The notes below the pieces were generated by a model that did not search any database, was not told the origin of the DNA, and worked only from the letters and a program-made list of their open reading frames with translations. DNA of 64,000 nt, taken from positions 1-64,000 of the forward strand of contig JBBHKE010002673.1 of assembly GCA_037447655.1 (NCBI GenBank), read 5' to 3'. The stretch is from Zygnema cylindricum (lineage: Eukaryota; Streptophyta; Zygnematophyceae; Zygnematales; Zygnemataceae). The first letter of the stretch is position 1; each line of letters begins with the position of its first letter. Positions 33,991 through 44,264 of this stretch are shown here, piece after piece. Both the position numbers and the translations under genes were made by a program.

Positions 33991-35147
33991 TGTTGCCTTC
34001 GAGCAATTTTTGTGTACTTTTCTCTCTTCCCTATTCTACCGATGTGAAGAAGCTCCAATTTTTCTTCATCCTCTTTCTCCTCTTCCACTTCGTCCTCCTC
34101 ATCCACATTCCAACTTCTAAGTTTTTCCAAACAAGGGCATTCCTCCATATAATGACCCGGTTCCCTACAAAAGAAGCAAACACCTTTTTTCAAAGCTCCC
34201 GTGTCTTTTCCTCTCCCTCTTTTTCCACCAAAGTTCCGATAAGGTTTACCTTTGTCTTTCTTCCTCTCATCACGCTTCCGCTCGTCACCACCGTTCCTCT
34301 CATCACGCTTCCGCTCGTCACCGCCGTTCCTCTCATCACGCTTCCGCCAATCTCCACCAGCTGAAAAAGCATTGACCCTGTCCCTTCCCCTACGAAGCTC
34401 AAAAGTGCTTTCCCTTACAAGAATTATCCCCATGGTAATGCTCCAAGTCCACGAGGAGACATCCATTCCCTGCATACGGTAAATGATGTCTTCGTACTCA
34501 TATGGAAGCTTTATGATTAGTGTATTAATCTTTCTCTCCTCAGATTCTACATATCCCGCACTAGCAAGCTCAACATATAACCCAGCAATATCATTGCAAA
34601 ACTGTATCATGCTACGGCCTTTATAAACATAGGCCTCTATCTCTTGTCTAACTAACTGCTGCCTCTGTATAGTCTCACTCTTATAAATCTGAATTAGTGT
34701 TTCCCATATCTCTGAAGACTTGACTAGACTTAAAAGAGTGATAGCTATAGACTTAGACACATATCTAAGTATGAGATGTTTTGCTATAGTGTTTTTATAT
34801 TCCCATATTTTCTTGTCATTTTCTTCAGTTTTAATCCCTACATGTGGTACCATAGCTGAGAGCCTAGCTCCCCTCACCATAGGTGTCCCTTTATCCTTCT
34901 CCCCTATTTCCCTTTCCACGGTCATGATCTTCCCTTCACCTTCCGTTGCACCTGAACTCCGGTTGGATTTCTGGGCAGCCCCAGATGATTCTCCATAGTG
35001 ATCTCCTCCAAAGCCCGGTGGCGGACACCTCACTTGTCCCGAAACAATTCCCCATAAGTGCTTCTCGAAAAGCAATCCCTCCATCGTAAACTCCCAATAA
35101 GTGAAGTGTGTTCCATCGAACATAGGCACCCTAGATGGTGGGCCCAT
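33972..35147 (-). CDS. Gag of non-autonomous copia A, left copy
   Basis: An open frame of about 391 codons from the AUG in the primer-binding site (35,147-35,145); an AUG eight codons upstream, inside the LTR hairpin, is also in frame. Order: GTHFTYWEFTMEGLLFEKHL (UBN2/DUF4219-like start), a gag core (IWETLIQIYKSETIQRQQLV), a charged repeat RDERNGGDERK (2.5 units) and a zinc knuckle CFFCREPGHYMEEC with correct C-x2-C-x4-H-x4-C spacing. Gag forms particles and binds RNA. The frame is intact and identical in protein to the right copy, while pol is almost gone, so it resembles gag-only (TR-GAG type) elements. Whether it is expressed is unknown. Confidence 0.8.
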   Translation of the reverse strand: MGPPSRVPMFDGTHFTYWEFTMEGLLFEKHLWGIVSGQVRCPPPGFGGDHYGESSGAAQKSNRSSGATEGEGKIMTVEREIGEKDKGTPMVRGARLSAMVPHVGIKTEENDKKIWEYKNTIAKHLILRYVSKSIAITLLSLVKSSEIWETLIQIYKSETIQRQQLVRQEIEAYVYKGRSMIQFCNDIAGLYVELASAGYVESEERKINTLIIKLPYEYEDIIYRMQGMDVSSWTWSITMGIILVRESTFELRRGRDRVNAFSAGGDWRKRDERNGGDERKRDERNGGDERKRDERKKDKGKPYRNFGGKRGRGKDTGALKKGVCFFCREPGHYMEECPCLEKLRSWNVDEEDEVEEEKEDEEKLELLHIGRIGKREKYTKIARRQQCALEV

Positions 35148-35151
35148 AACC
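35136..35151 (-). promoter_or_regulatory. Primer-binding site, copia A left unit
   Basis: Minus-strand GGTTATGGGCCCACCA, 16 bases complementary to the initiator tRNA-Met anticodon arm, directly after LTR A2. The AUG within it is in frame with gag. Confidence 0.85.
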
Positions 35152-36326
35152 TGAAACTCTGAGACCTCCATTGGCCCTCAGAGTATGCAGATCCAAAAGA
35201 AGCTAATCTAGATAGTGCCGACTCCAAGTTAATATAAACCCAAATGACTGACCCCTTGACAGTCAGAATCCCAATATAGATTCACCCCTGTGAAATAACA
35301 CTTTCTGTGTGCTCAGTTCCACCACAGAATGCAAAGTTAGAATATGAGATTTGGACACATTCACCCACTTTGACTTTCCCTTATAGATGCAGCCACCCTG
35401 GCAGACAAAAACTCTGACCGACTACACCCCAGTGTAGCGTGGACTCCCTTGAGTCCGCAGCAAAAAGAATCACTAAAAATGGTCAAGTAAATTGATAGTT
35501 ATGGTTGCCCAAAGTTAGCCATTTATACAAGATGCTCTCTGGGAGAGGCGACTACCTACCCAAAATTTTCTAAGTCCTATTCCCTCTCTAAAACTCTATC
35601 TACTCAAGTACGGCACCAATCAAATTACTGTGTCGTACAGAAAAGTACAGGTGCCGGTGTACTTTCTGTACGGCCATTGTACAACATGGCCAAAATGTCG
35701 ACACGTGTCAAATCAGGATTAGTTCCTGTAATCTCCGGAGTTCCCGTAATCCAATGTTATCACGCCACGTGTCATTTGACGTGGCAAAGACCGTAAAACG
35801 CCAAAAGTACCTTTTCCGTGATCGCGGCGCATATCGCGGCCGTCCGATCAAAACCGGCTATAATCCTAGCCGCTGAAATTCGATGCGCGGTATTTGTTTC
35901 GATATCGAAACAAATGCGCGGTATCCGTTCTGTCCCCATACCGTACTGCGTACTAATTCAAACTGTATCTATGCAGGACGTATCTATTTGCCGTTAAACG
36001 AAATAATTTACATAAGACAATTTATATATTTATCAAACCTTCCATAACGTAGTATTAGTCCTAGACTTAACGGCTAAAGCTAACGGCTACGGCGACTTGA
36101 CGGACTGTAGGTACCAGGATCAATTCCTGGGTCCGTCAAGTATATTTTGGTAAATCTACCTACTCCACCCCCTGCCTTCTCTAGTGAGCTTAGGCAGCCA
36201 TGGCTCTAGCTCCCTATCAAGCCTCCAGTGACTACAACAAGTGTGGGTGGCTTAGAGAAGGGAGTTAGGGACAGACTGCCTTTGCTCTTTTTCTATAAAG
36301 ACCTAGAAAATACTCATATATCAACA
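35152..36326 (-). repeat. LTR 'A2' (1,175 bp) shared by two tandem copia A units
   Basis: It is the 3' LTR of the right unit and the 5' LTR of the left unit, and nearly identical to A1 and A3. The conserved modules are present: TATA, ACGT boxes, palindrome, tRNA-like segment 36,058-36,156 and ACTACAACAAGT hairpin (about 36,190-36,281). Confidence 0.9.
36058..36156 (+). promoter_or_regulatory. tRNA-like module in LTR A2
   Basis: ACTTGACGGAC / GTCCGTCAAGT stem around CCAGG-ATCAATT-CCTGG, followed by TTTT; collinear with A1 and A3. Confidence 0.6.
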
Positions 36327-36391
36327 CTCCCCTTATTTTCTAGTCTACTTCCTTTCAACTCTTAGAAACAAATAAACAAACACTCCTTCCC

Positions 36392-37153
36392 CTATTTCCT
36401 TTTTCTTTTCTTTTTATATAACTTAAGAAAAATACTCTTGTATTTAAAACAATGCATTAGATGAACTGAAAAAATAATTGCATCACACATTTCATTTAGC
36501 ACCTTACTTATCACAAATCTGATCAAAGATTTTATCCACCTCCTCCCCTTTTCATCCAACCAGAATCTACTTTCCCCTTTGCATTTCCAACAGTCAGCCC
36601 CATCCCCAACCTGCAACACATACCCGGATGATAACCCTTTTACAGGCACATCTTCACAAGCGACATCACACCAAGTAGTGATGTCAAATCCATCCACCCC
36701 CAAATATTCCCAAAAAACACTAGTCCCCACTAAGCTCCTCATAAGATCTACATCTTCCGTACTCATATTTTTATCCATGATAATTACCCCATTTTCTGAA
36801 CTTCCCTCACTCTCTCCCATAGAATTCTTTCCACTATTACTTTCTAATTTAATTCCCAATAAATATTTCTTCACCCCTAAACCTTTAATCAAATATTTCT
36901 CGTCTCCCCTATCCTTTAAAACCTCTTCGAGTTTCACTTCTCCCCTTTCCTCGGAATCCGTTGAAGTCTCCCTTTCCGACCAGTTTTCTGTTTCCCTATT
37001 GTCTATAAAATTATCCTCATTAATTTTATCTTTCCCGTTTTCACTTATGGATCCTAGATCTGACTTTCTCATTTCTAAATCATACACTCTACACTCCTCG
37101 ATATCCTCAAGTACCTCTTCTCTTTTTACTTCCCTTATACCTCCAAAGCACAC
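36392..37153 (-). CDS. Eroded pol-derived ORF of copia A, right copy
   Basis: A 253-codon open frame overlapping the end of gag. Compared with the full copia at 2.5-4.2 kb it retains scattered pieces in order: KYLLGIKLES (RT), SSENGVIIMDKNM, FDITTWCDV (RNase H Asp) and RRWIKSLI. The catalytic YVDD, most of RT and all of integrase are deleted. Despite this the frame is open, which suggests either recent origin or selection. It is more likely a shrunken passenger than an enzyme. Confidence 0.55.
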   Translation of the reverse strand: MCFGGIREVKREEVLEDIEECRVYDLEMRKSDLGSISENGKDKINEDNFIDNRETENWSERETSTDSEERGEVKLEEVLKDRGDEKYLIKGLGVKKYLLGIKLESNSGKNSMGESEGSSENGVIIMDKNMSTEDVDLMRSLVGTSVFWEYLGVDGFDITTWCDVACEDVPVKGLSSGYVLQVGDGADCWKCKGESRFWLDEKGRRWIKSLIRFVISKVLNEMCDAIIFSVHLMHCFKYKSIFLKLYKKKRKRK

Positions 37154-38310
37154 TGTTGCCTTCGAGCAATTTTTGTGTACTTTTCTCTCTTCCCTATTCT
37201 ACCGATGTGAAGAAGCTCCAATTTTTCTTCATCCTCTTTCTCCTCTTCCACTTCGTCCTCCTCATCCACATTCCAACTTCTAAGTTTTTCCAAACAAGGG
37301 CATTCCTCCATATAATGACCCGGTTCCCTACAAAAGAAGCAAACACCTTTTTTCAAAGCTCCCGTGTCTTTTCCTCTCCCTCTTTTTCCACCAAAGTTCC
37401 GATAAGGTTTACCTTTGTCTTTCTTCCTCTCATCACGCTTCCGCTCGTCACCACCGTTCCTCTCATCACGCTTCCGCTCGTCACCGCCGTTCCTCTCATC
37501 ACGCTTCCGCCAATCTCCACCAGCTGAAAAAGCATTGACCCTGTCCCTTCCCCTACGAAGCTCAAAAGTGCTTTCCCTTACAAGAATTATCCCCATGGTA
37601 ATGCTCCAAGTCCACGAGGAGACATCCATTCCCTGCATACGGTAAATGATGTCTTCGTACTCATATGGAAGCTTTATGATTAGTGTATTAATCTTTCTCT
37701 CCTCAGATTCTACATATCCCGCACTAGCAAGCTCAACATATAACCCAGCAATATCATTGCAAAACTGTATCATGCTACGGCCTTTATAAACATAGGCCTC
37801 TATCTCTTGTCTAACTAACTGCTGCCTCTGTATAGTCTCACTCTTATAAATCTGAATTAGTGTTTCCCATATCTCTGAAGACTTGACTAGACTTAAAAGA
37901 GTGATAGCTATAGACTTAGACACATATCTAAGTATGAGATGTTTTGCTATAGTGTTTTTATATTCCCATATTTTCTTGTCATTTTCTTCAGTTTTAATCC
38001 CTACATGTGGTACCATAGCTGAGAGCCTAGCTCCCCTCACCATAGGTGTCCCTTTATCCTTCTCCCCTATTTCCCTTTCCACGGTCATGATCTTCCCTTC
38101 ACCTTCCGTTGCACCTGAACTCCGGTTGGATTTCTGGGCAGCCCCAGATGATTCTCCATAGTGATCTCCTCCAAAGCCCGGTGGCGGACACCTCACTTGT
38201 CCCGAAACAATTCCCCATAAGTGCTTCTCGAAAAGCAATCCCTCCATCGTAAACTCCCAATAAGTGAAGTGTGTTCCATCGAACATAGGCACCCTAGATG
38301 GTGGGCCCAT
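37135..38310 (-). CDS. Gag of non-autonomous copia A, right copy
   Basis: Same protein as the left copy 3,163 bp away, including the zinc knuckle CFFCREPGHYMEEC and RDERNGGDERK repeats. It starts at the AUG of the primer-binding site at 38,299-38,314. Its 3' end overlaps the start of the eroded pol ORF by about 19 bases in another frame, as expected for gag/pol frameshifting or simple decay. Confidence 0.8.
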   Translation of the reverse strand: MGPPSRVPMFDGTHFTYWEFTMEGLLFEKHLWGIVSGQVRCPPPGFGGDHYGESSGAAQKSNRSSGATEGEGKIMTVEREIGEKDKGTPMVRGARLSAMVPHVGIKTEENDKKIWEYKNTIAKHLILRYVSKSIAITLLSLVKSSEIWETLIQIYKSETIQRQQLVRQEIEAYVYKGRSMIQFCNDIAGLYVELASAGYVESEERKINTLIIKLPYEYEDIIYRMQGMDVSSWTWSITMGIILVRESTFELRRGRDRVNAFSAGGDWRKRDERNGGDERKRDERNGGDERKRDERKKDKGKPYRNFGGKRGRGKDTGALKKGVCFFCREPGHYMEECPCLEKLRSWNVDEEDEVEEEKEDEEKLELLHIGRIGKREKYTKIARRQQCALEV

Positions 38311-38314
38311 AACC
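38299..38314 (-). promoter_or_regulatory. Primer-binding site, copia A right unit
   Basis: GGTTATGGGCCCACCA on the minus strand, directly after LTR A3. Confidence 0.85.
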
Positions 38315-39321
38315 TGAAACTCTGAGACCTCCATTGGCCCTCAGAGTATGCAGATCCAAAAGAAGCTAATCTAGATAGTGCCGACTCCAAGTTAATATAA
38401 ACCCAAATGACTGACCCCTTGACAGTTAGAATCCCAATATAGATTCACCCCTGTGAAATAACACTTTCTGTGTGCTCAGTTCCACCACAGAATGCAAAGT
38501 TAGAATATGAGATTTGGACACATTCACCCACTTTGACTTTCCCTTATAGATGCAGCCACCCTGGCAGACAAAAACTCTGACCGACTACACCCCAGTGTAG
38601 CGTGGACTCCCTTGAGTCCGCAGCAAAAAGAATCACTAAAAATGGTCAAGTAAATTGATAGTTATGGTTGCCCAAAGTTAGCCATTTATACAAGATGCTC
38701 TCTGGGAGAGGCGACTACCTACCCAAAATTTTCTAAGTCCTATTCCCTCTCTAAAACTCTATCTACTCAAGTACGGCACCAATCAAATTACTGTGTCGTA
38801 CAGAAAAGTACAGGTGCCGGTGTACTTTCTGTACGGCCATTGTACAACATGGCCAAAATGTCGACACGTGTCAAATCAGGATTAGTTCCTGTAAACTCCG
38901 GAGTTCCCGTAATCCAATGTTATCACGCCACGTGTCATTTGACGTGGCAAAGACCGTAAAACGCCAAAAGTACCTTTTCCGTGATCGCGGCGCATATCGC
39001 GGCCGTCCGATCAAAACCGGCTATAATCCTAGCCGCTGAAATTCGATGCGCGGTATTTGTTTCGATATCGAAACAAATGCGCGGTATCCGTTCTGTCCCC
39101 ATACCGTACTGCGTACTAATTCAAACTGTATCTATGCAGGACGTATCTATTTGCCGTTAAACGAAATAATTTACATAAGACAATTTATATATTTATCAAA
39201 CCTTCCATAACGTAGTATTAGTCCTAGACTTAACGGCTAAAGCTAACGGCTACGGCGACTTGACGGACTGTAGGTACCAGGATCAATTCCTGGGTCCGTC
39301 AAGTATATTTTGGTAAATCTA
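38315..39321 (-). repeat. LTR 'A3', truncated, 5' LTR of the right copia A unit
   Basis: Collinear with A2 (shift 3,163 bp) until TTTGGTAAATCTAC, where it is replaced by LTR B sequence. The outer end with the conserved hairpin and TGTTGA terminus is missing. The tRNA-like module at 39,221-39,313 is retained. Confidence 0.85.
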
Positions 39322-39838
39322 CATAAACGCCAAAAATGATCATTCCGTGATCTCGGCATTGATGTACGCCATCGGATCAGATTCGATATTAAATGTCCGC
39401 CGTTGAAAACAAATGTCCGATTCATTTGTTTGCGTGCGAGATAATGTTGGCACTATATAATACTTGGTTCCATGTTCTTTCGTTCGTAATTCCGTTAATC
39501 GAATTCATAGACGTAACATTGTTTAAGTAAATATCAAACCTCATATATGCTAACGGACTTCTACGACAGACTGGTTAGAGCTATCACCTAAGCCGCGCTC
39601 TACCGGTCGGAGGTTCGAGTCCTGCCCGACTCAACCTTTTGTTGAGAGTGACATAAGTCACTCTTTAGCCCAGCCTGCTTAAGCTAGGACAGCCATGGCT
39701 CAGCCACCCTCTCTATCCCTCAATGACTACGCCAAGTATGGTGGGAAGAGAGAGGAGGCGGAGGCTGGCTGTCCACCTTTTCTATTTTGTACAAAGTTCA
39801 GACCTAGAAAATACCATATAAAAATAACAATTTCAACA
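39322..39838 (-). repeat. LTR 'B', right part, followed by GGAAT
   Basis: 39,322-39,514 repeats 17,370-17,562 (193 bp, six differences) and then continues past the A1 insertion point to the LTR end TTTCAACA at 39,838. GGAAT (39,839-39,843) matches the left flank at 16,880. It contains the best tRNA-like module of the window (39,560-39,642) and the conserved hairpin (about 39,690-39,775). Confidence 0.8.
39560..39642 (+). promoter_or_regulatory. tRNA-like module in LTR B (closest to a real tRNA)
   Basis: ACTGGTTAGAGCT (39,570-39,582) matches tRNA D-arms/A box. GGTCGGAGGTTCGAGTCC (39,605-39,622) has a perfect B box GGTTCGAGTCC; GTCGG pairs with CCGAC after the loop. TTTT follows at 39,637-39,640. 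No acceptor stem with the 5' side is visible, so I do not call a tRNA gene. Confidence 0.6.
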
Positions 39839-39953
39839 GGAATTGCTATATTATGTCTGCGATATCAGTGGCGCTGGCGAGCAGTTCCGTGGGTGTGTGA
39901 GTGGCATAGACGGGATAACATCCTGCGACGTGAGCATTATCTTTCCCCCTATT

Positions 39954-40409
39954 CTATAGATCCAGTGGAACCACCACCTTGACTCCTTCTGGATCTTCAG
40001 GATCCCTAACGGTAAACTGCTCCTTCCACACACTTAATCCCATATTCACCCTTGTCCAGGTGGCCATTCCCAATAAAATCTCAAATTGCTTACCTTCCAG
40101 CACCAAGAAGGGAAGCTGAATTCGGACCTTTTGACCTGCTTCGTCGGCGAACTCTATTAACATAGCTTTGATTATTCCGTGTTACAGTTGGCTCTCACTG
40201 CTAACAGTACTTAGACTGATGTCACTGTGGAAGATTTCCGGTCGGAGTGCTTCCAGCATTTGCTGTAGAGCCGATGTGGTAGATAGATTTCGGAGTGCTC
40301 CTATGTCAACCGCTGCGTCTTGATACCCGCCGTATCCGTTGAGTTTGAAATTCCCCGTCCGGTTGAGAATTAGAGCCACAGATAACGTTTTGTAGTCCCT
40401 ATCCATCAT
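39954..40409 (-). pseudogene. Gypsy aspartic protease, split from its element by LTR B
   Basis: The minus strand reads AAVDIGALRNLST, an altered retropepsin active site (D-I-G-A instead of D-S/T-G-A), and then the C-terminal FEILLGMATW. One stop separates the halves (about 40,182). Past the stop at 39,954 the same frame runs to the LTR B junction and, with the LTR and one GGAAT removed, continues in frame (ISKRWEEGFLNRLLQITKL) into the methyltransferase at 16.8 kb. The protease would cut the polyprotein. Confidence 0.7.
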
Positions 40410-40447
40410 AGGTGTCTTTAGGTCGGTTAACCAAAAAACGATCTGGC

Positions 40448-42327
40448 CTAATCGGCACGGTGTTTCTCCCCTCCTGAATGGATTTCCTCTCCGAGGGCCT
40501 GGATGAGAACTTCCTCCGGCAAGTTATGAGAAGAGGCCAGTGTTTTCACGTGAGTGAGAGCGTAAAGCACTAGATGCCTTACTAACATCACTGCTGGTTT
40601 CGAGGAAGGAGGTTGAATTTTTGGCGACGAAATGGAGGAATCTATTGCTTCCACCGGTTGATTCTTCTCCCCCCCCCCTGCTTCCTCAATTTCTTGGTCG
40701 GATTCTGGTGCGGGCGGCGTTTCTGGCATGTTATCCTCCGGGCGTTCCGCCAAATATTTTTCAAACCAGTCTTGGTTGTCACGCCTCTCTTCCTCCTTTG
40801 CTTGTTCCTCCATCTTCTTTGTTTTCGTTGTCCTGTAAATTTCGAATCTCGGAGGCAGTTAGGCTAGTGGAGGTGGGTTTGAAGATTTTATCTCGAGACC
40901 TATGTTGTCATTTAGGATGACGGCCCTGGGGGTGAAGGACAGAGGTCCAGTAGCGTTCATGTTGTGGTCTCGTGGAGTGAGCTTTTGCCTGTCCCTTCGC
41001 TGAGCCAAGGTTGTTGCGAAGCTGCCTGCGGTTGTCCCCCACACCAACATTCCAGGCTCCAGAAAGGAAGGTCTGTGCGTGATGTGCTTTAGGAGGTTCC
41101 AGGTCCCATCCCATCACCTCGTCATCGTCTTCGCCCGTTGCGGTTTCCTGTTCAAGCTCCGCCAGCTTCTGTAGTAATTCCTGTTTTCTCCGGTGGAGTG
41201 TTTGGGCGGCCATCAGAGTGGGAGCCCTGGAGGGCGATCCTAATCGCAGCGCTGCCAATTCTGCAGCCATGGCTGCCAATTGCTGGCTCTGCTGTTGGAT
41301 GATAACCTCCGAGGTTAATCGGGCTTGACCTGTTGGCTGTCATTCTAGGTTCTCCGAGGTGCGGCGTCCCCAAGGGTAAAGAAGCTGCAGCGGGAGAGGA
41401 TTCACGGCAGTTTCACCTTCTCCGGTGAACAGTGCATATTGCATCATCTCTTTAGGAACTCCATTCTTTCGGAAGCACTGCCCTTCCTTGTGACCCATGA
41501 AACTGCAAGCCTCACATTTGGATCCTTCGGTAGTATATTTGCCCCTCAATTCATTGGAGATTTGCCATCATCAAATTTCGGAAGTTTTATCTGTCGCAAC
41601 TGGGCTTGCGACATCTTTGCAGTCTCAGATCGTGGCGTCGGCCGGTAATTGTCTTTGTTTACCGGTGTTTTATCGTCTGACACTCCACCTTGCTTCCTTT
41701 CTTGCTGCCTCTTTGCCCTTTCAGTTCTCTCCTTCTCCCATTCTTTCTGCTTAAGAGCTAATTCCGGTTTGAGCTTCCGGAGGCATCGCTTCCATCCATG
41801 ACCTGTTTGTTGACAGTTTAAACAATTATAGTGGAAGACACGGTCATCGGCCCCCATGGCAGGTTTGGATCCGCTATCCACCACCTGTTTCCCCTTGAGC
41901 TTCCGCCAGGCTAAGAGTTCGGCCGACTCTTCATTTTCGAGAAGCATTTCTCAGGCAAATCCTGCAAAGTTCCCTCGGGTTTTTCCGGTTACCGCTTTTT
42001 CCTGGGCTTCTCGGTGGACAAAGTGATCATAAAGCTTCATTGCGGCCAGAGAGATTTCTTTGGCGGTTGAATTGACGTCCTAGATGGCCTGTCCTGCAAT
42101 CTAATTATCGAGGGCAGCCTGCCCCGTCGGCCCGAACGAATTTCGGACGGCGATGAAATATTTGGTTGCCATGGCCGGAAGATCAATGGTTGAGAGTTTC
42201 GTCTTTTGACAAAGGCTGGACAATCTGTTAAAAAGAGTTTGGGGTGTTTCACTCTTTTGGCAACGGAATTCGTGAATTCCTTGATAGCAGATTCATTCCT
42301 CTCGATGTAAAGGAGTCTCCAGCCCTT
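40448..42327 (-). pseudogene. Gypsy gag with two zinc knuckles, degenerate, 5' truncated
   Basis: The gag core (ATKYFIAVRNSFGPTG, then SAELLAWRKLKGKQ) lies at 41.9-42.2 kb. It is followed by zinc knuckle CLNCQQTGHGWKRC (41,800) and, after a frameshift, a second knuckle CEACSFMGHKEGQC (41,500). A Pro/Glu-rich linker (40,448-40,813) leads to the protease. Several stops and shifts break the frame. The 5' end is lost at about 42,327, where plus-strand copia K begins, so no 5' LTR or PBS of the gypsy element is present. Confidence 0.75.
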
Positions 42328-44264
42328 CAAATATACAAAGTCAGTAAAAATCAGATTTGAGTCAAAAAATTCAGATGACTTTGAGCTTCCTAACTATCCA
42401 AGTTTTAGAGAAGATGACATTCTTGCAGGTACAAATCAGACCGAAAAGGACTCGGCTGTGGAAACTCTAGTGACAACTCTACCCGAAGCGGAAGACGTGG
42501 TGGAAATTGGTTCGGAATCAAGGGATACGGGAGAAGCCGAGTTTGTTCGAAAGAATCCACGAGAACCATCTATTCCGGCCTCAGATTTTGAGGGGGGAAG
42601 GAGAAGTAGCAAAAGAATACAAGAAAAATATGTTAATAACAAGGTAACTAAACTATCTCATCAAGATGAACCTCAAACTTATGGAGAGGCGATGACTTGT
42701 CCAGAAAGAAACCGGTGGAAGACAGCCATCAATGAGGAGATGGCCTCAATTATGGCAGCCGATACTTGGGAGCTGGTGGATTGTCCACCTAACCGAAAAC
42801 CAATCGGTTGTAAGTGGGTTTTCAAATTAAAACTGAACCCAGATAACATAATCGAGCGCTACAAGGCCCGATTAGTGGCAAAGGGATTTACACAAAAAGA
42901 GGGAATTCACTACGAGGAAACCTTTGCCCCGGTGGTCAGATTTCCCTCCGTCCGCATACTTCTCAGCTTGACAGCAGCGGAAGACATGGAAGTGCACCAG
43001 ATGGACATTAAGACAGCCTTTTTGCATGGAGAATTGGAAGAGGAGATCTTCATGCGACAACCCGAAGGGTTTGTGGAGGAAGGAGAGGAGAGTAAGGTAT
43101 GCCGGCTGATTAAATCTCTTTATGGTTTGAAACAGGCGCCTCGACAGTGGAATAAGAAGCTTGATGAGTTTCTTACCGGTCTAGGATATATCCGGATCAG
43201 CTCAGATCACTCAATCTATGTTTTCGAAGATGAGGAAGGTTTATATTTATTGCAATTTATGTTGATGATTTGCTTGTCTTAAGTAAATCAATGGAAAAAA
43301 ATAATAAACTGAAAACCGATCTTAAGGGGAGATTTGAAATGAAGGATATGGGGGAAGCAAAATATATTTTGGGAATTAAAGTAGAGAGGACCGAAAAAGA
43401 AAAATTATAAGATTGACTCAAAAAGAAGCAATAGGGAACATGCTTGAAAAATTTCAAATGGATAAAGCTAATAGTTGTAAAACTCCAATGGAGTTGAAGA
43501 AGGGAAGTGAGGGGAGTGAGGAAGAAGGAGTCATAGTCTTAGACGAGGAATTATCTCCTGATGAACAGAAGTTCATGCAGACTATTCCTTACAGGCAAGT
43601 AGTGGGAAGTCTAATCTATTTTATGAATTGTACCCTGCCGGAATTAGCTGCAGCTCTAGGAGTGCTGAGTATAAGTCTAAATGCTCCCACTAAGAGGGAT
43701 TGGGAGGCAGCTAAGAGAGTCCTTAGATATTTGATAGGAACTAGGGATCTATGGTTGCATTTGGGTGGGGAGAATACTGACATCACTACTTGGAGTGATG
43801 CCAGTTATGGTGATGCTCCGATGAGGAGATGCACTTCTAGATGTGTAAAATGTGTGGGTGATGGGGCTTGCTGTTGGAGTAGCAAACAGCAAAAAATTAT
43901 TGCTCAGTCCACCATGGAGGCTGAGTATATGGCCTCTTTCTCTGCTGTAAAAGAATTGATGTGGGTCAAGTCTTTGCTTGGTGAGCTTGGTCACCTTAAA
44001 AGTGGTGTGCAGAAAATTTTTTGTGATAATCAGGCAGCAATCGCTATTTCTGCCAATCCTAAACATCATTTTAAAGCTAAACACATCGACATTAGACTCA
44101 GCTTTGTTAGAAAAAAAGTAGAAAACAAAATAATCAGCTTAGAGTACCAACCAGTAGTGAGATGGTAGCAGATATGATGACCAAACCTGTGCCTTCCCCT
44201 AAGCTAATTTTCTGCAGGGAAAAGTGTGGTCTGAAATTAAAGATTGACTAGAAAATAAGAGGAG
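42328..44264 (+). pseudogene. Copia K: reverse transcriptase - RNase H 3' half
   Basis: Starts in the linker before RT (FKYTKSVKIRF), then the RT core in 42,458-43,282 (WVFKLKLNPDNIIERYKARL, LYGLKQAPRQWNKK). A frameshift near 43,245 puts the catalytic YVDDLLVL in another frame. RNase H follows at 43,413-44,168 (TTWSDASYGDAPMRRC, AQSTMEAEYMA, CDNQAAIAI). The element is close to the minus-strand copia at 2.2-6.6 kb. Its 5' half is missing at the junction with the gypsy gag. A purine tract (AATAAGAGGAG) precedes the LTR. Confidence 0.85.

Noticed and set aside
36579-37283. 234-codon plus-strand frame
   Set aside because: It is the antisense shadow of the copia A gag and pol remnants, which have zinc-knuckle and RNase H homology on minus.
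39560-39642. A genuine tRNA gene
   Set aside because: B box and D-arm are good, but no 7-bp acceptor stem or anticodon arm can be paired, and the same module sits at the same LTR position in many copies.
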